From: Halichoerus grypus
Taxonomy: Eukaryota > Chordata > Mammalia > Carnivora > Phocidae
Length of the DNA stretch: 64,000 bases
Assembly: GCF_964656455.1 (NCBI RefSeq)
Contig: NC_135721.1
Span: 85,292,754-85,356,753, forward strand
Direction: 5' to 3'
How positions within the stretch are numbered: position 1 is the stretch's first letter; the number at the start of each line of letters is the position of its first letter. The position numbers and the translations under genes are program-made. The notes under the pieces were generated by a model that saw nothing but the letters and a program-made list of their open reading frames with translations, made no database searches and was not told the DNA's origin. This document shows, piece by piece, positions 22,009 to 33,505 of this stretch.

Positions 22009-22384
22009 CCCAGGATTAGGGAGGAGGTAGGGATGAATAGGCAAAGCACAGATGATATTTAGGGCAGTGAAACTCGTCAGTGTAATACAACAATTATGGA
22101 TATATGTCATTATATATTTGTCTAAACTCATAGAATGTACAACACCAGGAGTGAATCCTAATATAACCTACGGACTTTGGGTGATAATGATGTGTTGATG
22201 TAGGTTTATGGATTGTAATAAATGCACCACTCTGGTTTTGGATGTTCAAAGTGGGAGTGGTTGTGCTTGTATGGGGACAGGGAGCCTATGGGAATTCTCT
22301 GTACTTTCTGCTCAATTTTACTGTGATTTAAAAGCGCTCTGAAAAATATAACTTAATAATTTAAAAAAGCATAAATGTTAAATC

Positions 22385-24010
22385 ATTTTTATCAAGATAG
22401 AATAAAAAAAAACCTCTTTTATTTAATCCAATCACATTTAATGTTATTACTGACAGATTTAGATTTATATCTGCCACTTTACTTTTGTTTCATATATATA
22501 TCATGTATTTTTTCTTTTTCTATTCCTGTTTTTATATTTTTTACATTAAGTGAATATCTTCTCATGTAACATGTTAATCCTTTAATGAATATTTTACTAC
22601 AATGTTTTAAAGTTATTTTCTAAATGGTTGCTCTAGGGTTTTCTGTTCTCTTTGATGACACATTGTCATCACAGCTTTCTTTAATTTTTCAAACATAGAT
22701 TCCCTTACTTCTTTCAATGTATTTGGTTGCCTGTGTTGAAATCTTTCACTGTTAAATCCAACATCTGGGCCCTCTTAAAGTCAGTTTCTGTTGCTTGCTA
22801 CTTCTCCTGTATTGAGATACAGTTTCCTGTTTCTTTTCATGCTCATAATATTGTATTGAAAATTTGACCTTTTTAAGTAATATTGCAGTAATTCTGGATA
22901 TGCATACCCCACTCCCATCTCTACAACCTATTTTTTGTTCCTAGTGTCTTTATTTATTTAGTGACTTGGCTAGACTATTTTAATGAAGTCTATTTCTGCT
23001 GTGTTGTAAAATTCCTGATGTCACTCTTTAAAGGGCAAAGACTTTGGTACCCACAACAATCATTCTGGGATTACCGTGGTTTTAGCTGGGTTTTCTTTGA
23101 CTTTCTCCTTATGCAATATCTCTATTAAACTCTCTGCCTTATTGTTATTACACCAACTATTATGCTCCTTCAATGGCTGGCTGATTGCCCTATTACTTTC
23201 AACAATGTCCTTGAGCATATATTGCTCCACAATCTGATCCAAGTAAATTCAGATAAGGACAGTGTTTTAGACCAGTCTTTCATATTTTTTTTCTATTCCT
23301 AGAAGGCTATTCTTAGGTGTCTTTCCCTACTTCTCTCTGGGATATTATGGCTTATAGCTTAGCTTATACCACTCTTAGAGCTACCAGTCTCCACTTAACT
23401 GATTACCATCAACGTTTCCATTGTTTTGGAGAGTGCCCTTCGTTTTTAATTTCCCCACATTCTTTTTCAAATAAGAAGATCTTGGCTCCCCTCTCCTGGT
23501 ATGGAAGCTCCATCCTACAAGCAAGCTGAGGTAAAGGCTATCAGAGCTCCAGTGTTCTCAGCCTGTCATTCCTGAGGCTGATCCTCTGACTTACTAGTGG
23601 GAGGTAAGTGGAGAAAGGGAGCCCTGACCTCACCAGGAATTTAGCCTCTGCAACTTGGAGGGGAGTTTGAGAAATACTGGTGACCTCTCTCTCCAGTGAC
23701 ATACTATATTCCTTCATTGGGGATTAAGGAGAGAGGTAACCCCATATCCTTGGTCACATATACCTGGAGTGGAGCCTCCATCAAGCTGAGCTGGTGGGGT
23801 AGGGGGTGGGGAATAAGTGGGTCATCATTCATAGACTTGTGCTGTTCTTCCTGAGATTTAGTACATTTTCTTGAATAAATGTTTCTCCATTTGTTGTTTG
23901 TTCTTAGGATAATTTCCAGATATCCTATTCTTAAAAAAATAACTTTTACCTGTTATGTTTGTTTCATGGTAGAATGGGTCCACAAGGCTCCTCACACCAC
24001 CATTACAGAA
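22385..24010 (-). mobile_element. Antisense L1M, 5' part, continuing the element split at 18224
   Basis: Plus-strand cues are tttaatccaatcacatttaa, tgttattactgacagattta, ggttgctctagggttttctg, gttaaatccaacatctgggc, tactgtgacttggc-like sequence (tttagtgacttggctagact) and cttgaataaatgtttctcc. These are typical of the reverse complement of L1M 5' UTR and early ORFs. The order and orientation continue the antisense element from 15769-18224. The 5' portion near 23300-23800 is poorly resolved. Confidence 0.7.
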
Positions 24011-24560
24011 GTAAAATTCTCACACTAGTCTTTCTTACCAAGGATAAGTCAAGTGAGCACAGAATAATCTCCAGGATAGAAGATATTACCATAAAATCCT
24101 TCCATCTCTATAATTCACACATCATTTTAAAATGTCATTGTTCTATTAATAATTTTGTAAAAAAGATATTTATGACTAATAAACTCTTACAGCATTGTCA
24201 GTTTAAATACACAGACACACACAGAGAGACCCATACACACACATATTATTACCCCAAATGGGGACATGATGCTTCTTTTTTCCACACTGAGCCATCTTGA
24301 CAATCAGCATGTGCTGCTGAGAATTATCCCAAACAACTACATTCAAAGAATATTTCTATCCTAACATCTGAATGTTTCATTCAAATGATTACATTCCTAG
24401 GCTATTTCTATAATTTTGAACTATTTCAATTTTAATTTCATTCCACTAAAAAATGAGCCATTGAACACCTATTATGGGCCAGACAGGAAACTGGGGTAGA
24501 AATAGAAATTTCCATTTTATTTAATTTATTTTTTTCATTTTAAGGACATTTTCATTTGAT
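24011..24560. other. Unassigned AT-rich sequence
   Basis: Nothing firm is recognised. A short (CA)-rich patch is at about 24212-24245. Confidence 0.4.
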
Positions 24561-24779
24561 ATAGCACAATGTAGAAGCACTGTTCAAAGAGTTCTGTTAT
24601 CATTGACCTCTGTCAACCTCCAATGTGTCTTTTCTCTCTGAGAGCCACTTCCCTGGTACATTCCATCATCAGCTCTCACCCAGGCTACTGTTGAGTCCAC
24701 TGAACTTGTGCATTAACTGCTGCACACCAGCAGTAACTGATAGAAATATAATGCACATCACATATGTAATATTTAAATT

Positions 24780-25172
24780 AAATATTTTGTTTTGAGATAC
24801 TATAGATTTGCAGTCCCATGTACCCTTGACTCATTTTCCCCTAGTGGTAATATCCTGCAAACTATAGGATCATATTACAACCAAGATATTTACATTATAT
24901 TACCATCCACCAATCTTATCCAAATTTCCCCAGTTTTCCTTTTACTTGTGCACACACAAATGTGTGTGTGTTGCATGCATTTAGTTCTAGACAATTTTGT
25001 CACATGCAGGTTCATCACCATACACAATCAAGATACAGAATAATTCCATCACTGCAAAGATTCCTCATGTGACCCTTTTCTATTTCATTGCTGAGATTTT
25101 CTAATTTTTCATTTCACTCAAGAGAACTTCATAATTAATCCTTAAAACACTTTCATGATGGTTGTTGTAAAA
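24780..25172 (-). mobile_element. Antisense ancient L1-like fragment
   Basis: The series gcagtcccatgtacccttga, gtaatatcctgcaaactata, ccaccaatcttatccaaatt, tccccagttttccttttact, gttctagacaattttgtcac and aatcaagatacagaataatt is characteristic of a reverse-complement L1M noncoding segment found widely in mammals. The exact subfamily is uncertain. Confidence 0.6.
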
Positions 25173-25426
25173 TTCTTCCTTGATGGGGTGCCTGGGTGGC
25201 TCAGTCAGCTGAATGTATGACCCTTGATTGATTTCAGCTCAGGTCATGATCCCAGGGTTGTGAGACTGAGCCCCATGTGGGGCTCTCTGTGCTCAGTAGG
25301 GAGTCTGCAAGATTCCCTCTCTCTTTCCTTCTGCCCCTCCCCCTGTTCACTGACATACACTCTCTCTCTCTAAACTAAAAAAAAATCTAAAAAAATTAAA
25401 AATAAAATAAAAATAAAGTTCTTCCT
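25173..25426 (+). mobile_element. Can-SINE, older subtype, with 8-bp target duplication
   Basis: The element is about 25185-25418: ggggtgcctgggtggctcag, ttgatttcagctcaggtcat, gatcccagggttgtgagact, gagccccatgtggggctctc, a CT-rich body and an A-rich tail. The direct repeat ttcttcct lies at 25173-25180 and 25419-25426. The ttgatttcag block places it with the older Can-SINE type. Confidence 0.93.
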
Positions 25427-26301
25427 AGATAAGTCTAACATCTGATTCATCTCAGTGTTGGCATCAGTTGATTACCTTCTCAAATGTTATGATTTTCCTA
25501 TCCCTTGGTATGACAGGTGATTTTCAATTGTATGCTGGGTATTTTGGTTATTGTGTGAGGAGAATCTGAGTCCAATTTACATCTTTTCTTTTAGGAGGCA
25601 GTCACCCTGTTATATTTATCCCTCAGACCTTAGCCTACTTTTGTAGGTTGTGGTTTTAATGACAATTTAATTTTTAGTGCCTTCATGGTACTCTTCTAGT
25701 TTTCTCAGTTTATTTGTTGCTGCTCAGACTCTGTCACTGGTTGCTGCTAGTGCTGCTTGTGATGACAGAGATTCCTCAGGTGAGTTACCTGTTGCGTCTA
25801 AGTGGGGGAAGGGAGGATCTGGCCCATGAGTGCTTCCCAGGTGGGGCTTCTTATTGCCTTTGTCTTCTGGCCACACAATGTCTCTTGGTGGTGGAAGAGA
25901 ATCTCAGGTTCAGTGGGTGAGGAAAACTTTTCCCTTGGTCTTTTATTGCCAGAAGGACTCACAGTTAATGTCCTGGGGGGGTGGTGCTGATGGCATCTCT
26001 TGGTTTTATCAGTTGATCTCCCACTCAACCATGAGAAGGAATGAACCTCCCCTGGACACATCATGTGTATAGGTTTGGATTCAGAAAATGTCAGGCCTGC
26101 TTACTTTCTTCTACTGGATAGGTTTGTGTGATACTCTGCAATAGTGATGTACTTTCAATGCCAATGTCTCTAATATTTTTTTCTTTTACTCTTTATTCAG
26201 AGCTCTCCTTGGTTTCTTCTTGCATTATTTCCAGGATTTAAAGTTACACTTAGTGTGGAGGAGCAGAAAGAAAAATGTCTGTTCCATCTTGTCCAGAGCA
26301 G
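25427..26301 (-). mobile_element. Antisense L1M 5' UTR-like segment, second copy
   Basis: Cues are agtctaacatctgattcatc, tcagtgttggcatcagttg, cttggtatgacaggtgattt, ttcaattgtatgctgggtat, tttggttattgtgtgagg and, at the end, gttccatcttgtccagagca. This order matches the reverse complement of an L1M 5' region. It overlaps in consensus with the block at about 22750-23000, so it is probably a separate L1 copy. Confidence 0.65.
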
Positions 26302-26513
26302 AAATCTTTATAGTTTGTGAGACACCTGGCTGGCTCAGTCAGTTAAGCATCTGACTCTTGGTTTCAGCTCAGGTCATGATCTCAGGGTCCTGGGATTGAG
26401 ACCTGGTGGGGCTCCGCTCCCAGCAGGGAGTCCGCTTGAGGATTTTCTCCATCTCCCTCTGCCCCTCTCTCACTAAAATAAATAAAATAAATCTTTAGAA
26501 AACAAATCTTTAT
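26302..26513 (+). mobile_element. Can-SINE, older subtype, with 10-bp target duplication
   Basis: The element is about 26312-26503: gacacctggctggctcagtc, ggtttcagctcaggtcatga, tctcagggtcctgggattga, gctcccagcagggagtccgc, then a short CT body and an AATAAA tail. The perfect direct repeat aaatctttat lies at 26302-26311 and 26504-26513. Confidence 0.96.
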
Positions 26514-26634
26514 GTATATAATTTTTTATTTGTAATAGTCACATTAAAATAGTAAAGAGATGAAATCAATTTTATTAATATATTATCCAATATACCCCAA
26601 ATATTATTTTAACATATAACCACTATAAACATTG

Positions 26635-26773
26635 ATCTATTTTTTTATTTAAATTCAATTAGCCAACATATAGTACATCATTAGTTTTTGATGTAGTGTT
26701 CAATGGTTCATTAGTTGTGTATAACATCCAGTGCTCATTAGATCACGTGCCCTCCTTAATGCCCATCTATTTT
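26635..26773 (-). mobile_element. Short carnivore L1 3' end with target duplication
   Basis: Inverted L1 tail of about 120 bp (26644-26764). Plus-strand cues are tagccaacatatagtacatc, attagtttttgatgtagtgt, tcaatggttcattagttgtg and acgtgccctccttaatgccc, the reverse complement of the end seen at 5122-5430. The direct repeat atctatttt flanks it at 26635-26643 and 26765-26773. Confidence 0.93.
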
Positions 26774-26959
26774 ACATTCTTTTCTTCCCATAGTACTTGA
26801 AATCCAGTATATATGTTATAATTACAGCTCATCTCAATTTATATCAGTCTCATTTCATGTACTTAATAACCTCATGTTGATAGGACGACCGTATTGGATA
26901 GTACAATTCTAGACAATTTCATTTATTATATGCACAGTTTTTATGATGATCTTCTTTAA

Positions 26960-27385
26960 AAATCTGGTAATATTTCTTCTTGTGTAAAACCCTTCAAAGA
27001 CTTTCTAATCGACAGTGGAAACATTCCAAAAATTCTGATCATAGCTTCCAAGGCACAGAATGAGGTAATGTTTCCTCATTTTATCCCCCTGTTGATTCTT
27101 AGTAACAATTCAGATGTTAGCTTAATTGTCACACCCTCAGGGAAGCCTTCCCCAGTCCCCAAAATAAGTCAGGTCTCCGTCAATACCTCTCAACATGCAC
27201 TGTGCTTTTCCTGTGCAGTCCTTATCACAAATTTATATAAATATTTAATTATGTAGTATTTGTTTGTTGATTATATTCCCTTTTACACTGTATGCTCCAT
27301 GGAAGCTGTATCTTATCTATCCTATTCACTATGTATCCCCAGTGCCAATTACAATACCTGTTGTTCAAATGAATAAATGAATTTC
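26960..27385 (+). repeat. L2
   Basis: Ordered L2 blocks: taaaacccttcaaagacttt, atagcttccaaggcacagaa, gtcacaccctcagggaagcc, ttccccagtccccaaaataa, actgtatgctccatggaagc, tatgtatccccagtgccaat and a closing aatgaataaatgaat. Confidence 0.85.
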
Positions 27386-28110
27386 ACTAGTTCAAATGTG
27401 GAAGCTGAAAGCTAAAATCTCCCTATTCTAAAAATGATCATCACAGAAGTTGTAAATGGTTAGTTTTGAAATGCATAAGGAATGATATTTTAAATCATTA
27501 ATTAAATACTAACTCCTTTCTTGTTTTATGGTACAATGAAATTTATATGAAATGCTTATTTGCTAGTATGTCCTATGTTCATAATCTCAAATGTTATGTC
27601 TGTCTCTAGATACTATTTGCAATAAAAATATAAGATGGATTCCCAGAGAGACCCTATAAATAGTGTCTTACGCAGACACTAACAAGCACTATTATCTAAC
27701 ATTAGGTAATATTAGATAATAATATTAAATACTAATATTAGATAATAGTAAGAAATTGAGATTTCCTTGATGGTTTTTTTCTTGTGTTCTCTTTCATCTG
27801 TGAATTGGAATATGATGATTGAAACCATGTTCAAGAACTAGAAAGAAGACAAGCACCCCTGATTAGTGAACCTCAGCTTCATTTCAGTTATGGCCTCCAA
27901 ATTGTTTCTTATAAGTTCTGTCCTATGGATATTCCAGCAGCCTCCTGAATTATACAATACAGGGCAGAAATGTTTATTTTCACTGAATTTGTCTAGGACT
28001 TCCAGTAAGTTAAATTCCAGAGAAAATTTGGGAAAAAAAATCTACATAGTCTTTTGCACCTTTGACAGGCCATCAGGTTGAGGACTTTCATTTGGAGAAA
28101 ATTGAGTGCA
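27386..28110. other. Unassigned AT-rich sequence with TAGATAAT inverted repeats
   Basis: No gene or named repeat is found. The 27691-27746 part carries attatctaa at 27691 and two copies of its reverse complement ttagataat at 27712 and 27738. Confidence 0.5.
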
Positions 28111-28143
<33 letters not shown>

Positions 28144-28144
28144 A
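28111..28144. repeat. (TG)n microsatellite
   Basis: A near-perfect TG run of about 16 units with a gc interruption near its start. Confidence 0.95.
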
Positions 28145-29662
28145 TCACTCTATAATCACTTTCAGTAAAGTTTTTATCCAGAGTTGGGTTTCTCTTTCCA
28201 CTCAACACATTTGGGATCAACATCTATCACTTTCCTTTCTAACTTGAAATACGCCAGAATTTTAACTTTTTGTAATTCTCTTTCCCCTAAATTATGGTTG
28301 GAATATCACAACAGCCAAAATGTTATAAAATCTTCTGAATTCAAATATGAATGTGCTCTGGCTAGTGTCTGATTATTTATGAAAACATATATAGGTAGAG
28401 CTAATGTATAGAAATATAGAAAAATAGATATACAGAGTCGACTATAGTTAGATATTTTGAAAGATTGAGCCATAAAGGCATTAGATACTGTAATACTCAA
28501 TCCAATCTACTATTTTCCCTTTACTTGGATTACTTTTGAGTAAAATATTTCCACGATTGGAGACAGAATTCAGCATGTGCAGATTTTTAGTGTGCAATTT
28601 AGCCCCAAACTTGCAATATATATTTTGTTTTATTTTAATTTTTTGATAAACGAATACAACAAAGACATTGTTACATTGCTTGAAATACCAATTTTGAACA
28701 GAAAAAAGATTTAGATTGTGTCCACCTGAGTTGATCCAGATTTCTAAACACCATGCTGGTTAAGTCAGTGTGCCATAGTTGATATTACTTGTTTCCGCAT
28801 GGTAATTATAAAGGCAGGTGACAGCATTGTCACCAATTTGGCTATTTTATATAAGCAAATGGCATATACTTTTTTTGCCATTTGAAAACATTTTGTTCAG
28901 TTACCCTTAATAGTGGCAATATTTCCCTATACCCCCAGTTTTAAAAAGATCACTCTAAATGATCCTCCTTAATGAAATTTTGTGGAGTGCCCATTAAGTG
29001 CACACTACTGTATTAGGTATACTCTTAAGATAATTCCACCCATTACCAAAGATAAGATTTCCTATATGAGAATTATAGTCTCTTCAGATCAAATGAGCTT
29101 ACACTGAATCCCATTTCAACTGAGCATTATTTGGATTCTTGGTATAAATCACTTCATGAGTGAGCATAGGGCTTTCAAAAAAAATCATCACTAATTTTTA
29201 AACAATTTGAGAAAATGAAAACTGCAAAGACTATTGAATATGCATTGGTTTTGGAGTTAAGACTATCCCATTATCTCAGCCATGCCCTTCACCAAATTCC
29301 CTTTGGAATCATTGTGAGGAGGAATTATACGTCTTTCTCTACACGCTGGCCAGATCAGACACATTTTTGTATCAATGAAGTCTGTTTCAAAGGCACATTG
29401 CCAAGATGATAATTTACCGCAAACAAAATAAACAAGACAGAGGATGGGCTATCAAATCCTGGCAGAAAGCGTGGAGAGTGCAGAGAACGAGTTCTCTTCC
29501 CGTACCGTTGGTGCTTCCCCTGCCAGAGCAAACCAGAGTATCAAAAGAGTCTCCGAAGTTGAAATTCTTTTAAATTACAGATTTTATTACAAAATCTTAC
29601 ATAGTTATACTGTAAATACATTCACACTAGCATGTTCAAATGTACAGCTGTATAGATGCACG
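28145..29662. other. Unassigned sequence without recognised repeats
   Basis: Nothing is identified. The part from about 29440 to 29570 has several CpGs (gaaagcgtggagag, gaacgagttctcttcccgta, ccgttggtgcttcc) in AT-rich surroundings and no repeat match, so it could be a constrained element. Unverified. Confidence 0.4.
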
Positions 29663-29690
29663 TTTGTGTGTGTGTGTGTGTGTGTGTGTA
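29663..29690. repeat. (TG)n microsatellite
   Basis: About 14 TG units directly upstream of a DNA transposon relic. Confidence 0.95.
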
Positions 29691-29704
29691 TACACGTATA
29701 TATC

Positions 29705-30044
29705 TGTGGTTGACCCTTGAAGAACAGGGGTTTGAACTGTGTCCGTCCACTTATATTCAGATTTTTTTAGATAAAAGCAGGACAGTACTGTTAATGCATT
29801 TCCTTCTTCCTTATGATTTTCTTAATAATACTCTTCTCTAGCTTACTTTATTGTTAGACTACAGTAAACAAAACATATAACAAGCAAAATATGTGTTAAT
29901 TGGCTGTTTATGTTATCCATTAAGTCTTCTGGTCAACAATAGGCTATTAGTGGTTAAGTTGTGGGAGAGTCAAAAGTTTATATGCTGATTTTTGACTGTG
30001 TAGGGGGTCAGTGCTCCTAACCCTCATATTGTCCAATGACCTAT
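29705..30044 (+). mobile_element. Tigger/MER2-like DNA transposon (nonautonomous)
   Basis: The left end ggttgacccttgaagaacag, then gtttgaactgtgtccgtcca, cttatattcagatttttt, ttccttatgattttcttaat, ctctagcttactttattgt, atgtgttaattggctgttta, ggtcaacaataggctattag and gtggttaagttgtgggagag match the tc1/mariner-pogo class MITE known in mammals with the end GTTGACCCTTGAACAAC. The right inverted repeat is degraded (ccctcatattgtccaatgac). There is no transposase ORF. Confidence 0.8.
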
Positions 30045-31540
30045 ATTATATACACATACATTGGTACATATATGTATCTATGTATGCATATGTATACATA
30101 TATATAGTGATGGTTAAAAATTAACCTATAAGTAGGATTATATAAAGTTTCACCAACATAAGAGATTTTTTTTTTTTTTTTCCCTACAGCTCTCTCTTTT
30201 AGGCCTCAACATTTTCAGGGAAAAAAAAGTACTAAAACTTTGTCGCACAGATTCAACATCAGCTACAGCAGCTGTCTCCTTGTCGCCAACAAAACAACAA
30301 AATAAATTATGCATTGTGCTTTTTAAAAATTCCTGGGGACAAAAGTGATTCGATCAATTTAAGACTCAATGAAGACGGCACTTTAATCTACTACCTCTGC
30401 TCTGCATATCAATGAAATATGCGCATGGTGGAGAGGAAGAATTGCTTGAAGAACTCCAACAGATAAAAAACACTGATAGGATGGCGGAAGTTAGTAAGTA
30501 CCCAGAGAAGTGCTGGGAAAAATGACCCAAAGTAGCCAGAATGAAAGAGAGGATCTTCATGGAAATAAGGGACAACTCCCGGATAATCATATGCCAACCA
30601 TTGTAAAGAGGGTGTTTCCATCCCTGAGACTAATGGAGTTAACGTTAGCAGAGGTGAGGGTGACAGGCTCTGTAGAGAAGTCGGGGCAGGCAAAGGCGTG
30701 TGTAAACCGGAGTTTAATACCCTGTATGGTAGGACATTTTGTTATGACGCAGCAGGCAAAATTACTGATGAAGGATGGATCCCAGGACAGGGGACTTGGG
30801 GAAAATAAGAGCAGCAGGTCCTGGGTAAGTGAGGGCATGAAAAACTAAATCCAGAGAGAAACTAGCTGGAGTGTAAATCCTCAGTTAGCGTTGCCAAGAA
30901 ATTTAATCAGAGAAAGCGCTTAGGAGTGGAGCAGAGAGACGCTCAGAGGACGAAAACCGAGGAGCCCCGTGGCTCTTAGTGGATCTCACTGGGAGATCTG
31001 GGGAGGTAATGAGGTGTGGGCAGTGTAATTGAGAAGGGAACAGGAGGGAACTAAGATACATGAATAACCAACGTAGGGTTAAGAGACCATTTGGCAATTA
31101 TTTTGTAGTAACTGGCTGGTGATAATTGTAGCTGGGAAGAAAATGGGATCTGCGCGTGTGTCTAGACCCAAAGCAAAGCAAACAGAGAAAGGGCTGCAAC
31201 TATCAACATCGAACTGGGATGTTTCAGTTGTAGATTTCAGTACATAATCGGAGTTTTATTTTCATCAGCTTTGTTATACTTTTAACAGTTGCACCACCCC
31301 TCCCCACCCCCAGGGAAGCCTGGGAGTTAGATCTTAAACATGCAATGCCATTGTTCTTTGTGCTTTTACACACACACACACCCCATATGTGTATGTTCAC
31401 ACGCTTGAGTTCATATTGACATACTGATATTCAAATCTCTGTGTCATTTGTTCAATATGTGGTTCAGTTCTAGCTCTGGAAATGAAATGATCCTCTCTTT
31501 AAGAAACACACAATCTAGAAATGGAGGAGGTGGCTCCTTT
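30045..31540. other. Unassigned sequence; possible worn LTR
   Basis: No gene is found. A T-run is at 30166-30181. The part from about 30480 to 31060 is purine-rich with several CpGs and overlapping open frames on both strands (112 codons + at 30510-30848; 94 and 83 codons on the minus strand). Such composition is common in old LTRs, but I cannot name a family, so it is left open. Confidence 0.35.
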
Positions 31541-31563
31541 TAAAACAGCCTATCAAAAAGAAA

Positions 31564-31602
<39 letters not shown>

Positions 31603-31620
31603 AATAAAACAGCCTATCAA
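31541..31620 (+). mobile_element. Tail-only retroinsertion: (AAAT)n flanked by 16-bp target duplication
   Basis: The perfect direct repeat taaaacagcctatcaa lies at 31541-31556 and 31605-31620. Between the copies are only 48 bp: aaagaaat followed by about ten AAAT units. There is no SINE or L1 body. The simplest reading is target-primed reverse transcription that copied little beyond a poly(A) tail, later expanded as a tetranucleotide repeat. Confidence 0.85.
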
Positions 31621-33320
31621 GTTGGCAATTGCTATCCTGGTAATGGAAGCAGAGTAATGAGGGAACATATAGAAGAGAAGCAATTAATTGCCAAGGGAAG
31701 GAAATGCCACACTGTTCCAGTTAATTAAATAATTTGTTTAAAAGAAGGGTTGCTCTGTATAACATACCTGGATTATCATTTTGAGTAAGTTCCATATCTA
31801 GATTAGTAGTCCTGCCATGGCTAGTTCCAGAGTGATTCCTCATCTCTTGTTTCTATTTACTCTGCCTTTCCCCGTAGACGGAAGCCCTTCTTTAAACCCT
31901 CCTTTGGGTGTTCCCGTGGTTTCCTGCATAGTGTGAGGGTCCCACTACCATCCTGATTTTTGCAGTTAATGTGACTTTTCGTTTTAAAAATAAATCCTGA
32001 GTAAGTGTAATGGCAAGATACAATTTGTTGTTTTTTCTTTCCTAAAATATATACAATTTGTAGCTAGATCATGGGATACTGCCATTTGGGCACTCCATTA
32101 GATTAAGGAATGACATGGTCGCAAAATTTTATCAAGTAAATTTTATCAATTTTATATAGCATTTTCATTGGAAAAGACTGAATAAGAAGCACTAGAGGAA
32201 AAGTAAAATTGCCTCCTGGGACTCCAATATATAAAACTCTTAATTTTGCAGCTCCTGGGAAATGATGGGTGCTGCAGGTGATTAGTTAGATGCCATTCAG
32301 GTCAATGCAGTGGCTATAGGACTGATTTTTTTGGATACCTTTAGACAGAACTTTATGCAAAGGGTGATATCTAACTTTAAAGGGGCAGCTTTGATAAATC
32401 TCGGCTGATGATTACATTTCCTTCAGATGTGAGTGTCCACAGCTCCATGAATGCCATAGCGAGTGGTATGTTTGAAGGAAGCAATTGCACAAATAGGCAA
32501 TGGGTTTAATCTTAGTAGCAAAGTTTCAATCTGGGTAATATGCATCTACCAAAAGAAAACACATTTGGCATGGTTTTATCACAGAAATACATTATAAACT
32601 TTCTAAGATGGTAATCTTCTTGGGTACATTTTCTCATCGTGAACTTGTAGCTGTTACAAAAGCTACTCCATAAATTCTTCAATGGCCCAGGATTCAATCT
32701 ATCTTCGACATGCTGTGTCCCACAAAGATCCAGTGAGTGCTGAGATATGAATATCCATCTCAAATACGAAAACATCAAGGATACCTTAAAATAAGAGTTG
32801 CTAAGAAACAATTTTACATATGAATAGAAATGATCTTTCTCATCAATGCCTTGTGTGTGGTTGTTTTCCAGTACACATAGCCTGACTTTTTTACTGGAAC
32901 AACAGATCCATGATACAAGAGAAAAGTTTTTGCAGAAACTACATTTACATTTATTGAGCCTATTTACTAACATCCTTTTAAAACATTTGTCCATACATCT
33001 TTTGCTAATTGAACGTGAAGTGGGAAGGATTTGCTCTGGGGAAGCAAAAGGAGGGAGTGGTGACACAGGTCTGGACGTATTTCCCAGGCCCCCCACCACT
33101 GCAGTGGCCCTGGGACATTGCAGGCAAAGCACAGGCCTGAAGTCATAACATTCAGCTCGGTCATTTTCTCATTCTGAGCTTGGAAGCTCTGCTTCATCCC
33201 TCTGAAATGAGGCCTTCCCAAATGTGAAATGGAATGATGATGTGCACCTGAACCACATCACAAGCTTGCTAGGAGAACTGAATGAGAACATTTTCCCAAA
33301 AGCACTCTGAGATGTCTAGA
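31621..33320. other. Repeat-free sequence
   Basis: No interspersed repeat is recognised. It holds the longest uninterrupted open frame of the window (32512-33132, minus, 206 codons), listed separately. Confidence 0.5.
32512..33132 (-). other. 206-codon open frame, probably not a gene
   Basis: The translation begins MLCLQCPRATAVVGG and ends with ILPRLKLCY. It is rich in Cys, Ser, Leu and Phe, and I see no signal peptide, domain, repeat or conserved motif. There is no TATA or CpG-rich promoter context and no evident splice signal pair. A mono-exonic gene, a retrocopy or an exon of a long noncoding RNA are possible. Chance in AT-rich repeat-free DNA is the most likely explanation. A plus-strand frame of 100 codons overlaps it (32846-33148). 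Confidence 0.12.
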
Positions 33321-33324
33321 ACGC

Positions 33325-33505
33325 CCTGACTCCAGGACTCACCTGGGTGACTTTGGACTTGTTTGCATCACTTTCTGTCTTCCAGGTTCCCTGATCTGGA
33401 GAATGGTGGTAGTGAAATCATCTACCTTTTCGGGGGCTGTTGTGAGGATTTTATGCGATCATGTGTGCTAAACATTTAGCAGAGCACCTAATATGCTGTC
33501 ATAAC
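33325..33505 (+). repeat. MIR
   Basis: Ordered but diverged: ctgggtgactttggacttgt, tgcatcactttctgtcttcc, ttccctgatctggagaatgg, tggtagtgaaatcatctacc, gctgttgtgaggattttatg, cagagcacctaatatgctgt. This is the core-to-3' part of a MIR. Confidence 0.8.

Larger units (their letters stand above)
18225..22375 (+). mobile_element. Sense ancient L1 (L1M), most of ORF2 plus 3' UTR, itself interrupted
   Basis: Sense-strand L1 ORF2 with many stops. Cues include caaccaactgggttttatct, caatagatgcagaaaacatt, cactgttcctcaacatcata, agtgtggtattggtgaaata, gtgctggaacaaatggacat and tgggcaaaagacctaaacag. A frame at 19170-19436 retains reverse-transcriptase residues such as RTRQECPFSSLFLNIILEIL. The 3' UTR (22000-22345) has gaatgtacaacaccaggagt, gactttgggtgataatgatg and ccactctggttttggatgtt. 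A Can-SINE (19728) and a younger L1 (21405) are inserted in it. An A-rich (GAAAAA)n patch lies at 19514-19552. Confidence 0.92.

Noticed and set aside
28062..28247. Frames rich in VCVCVC or HTHTHT at 28000-28250 and 29656-29841
   Set aside because: They are translations of (TG)n microsatellites.
30480..31060. Possible coding exon or CpG-rich promoter
   Set aside because: Frames overlap on both strands without domains, and CpG density is far below an island. An unrecognised old LTR is more likely.
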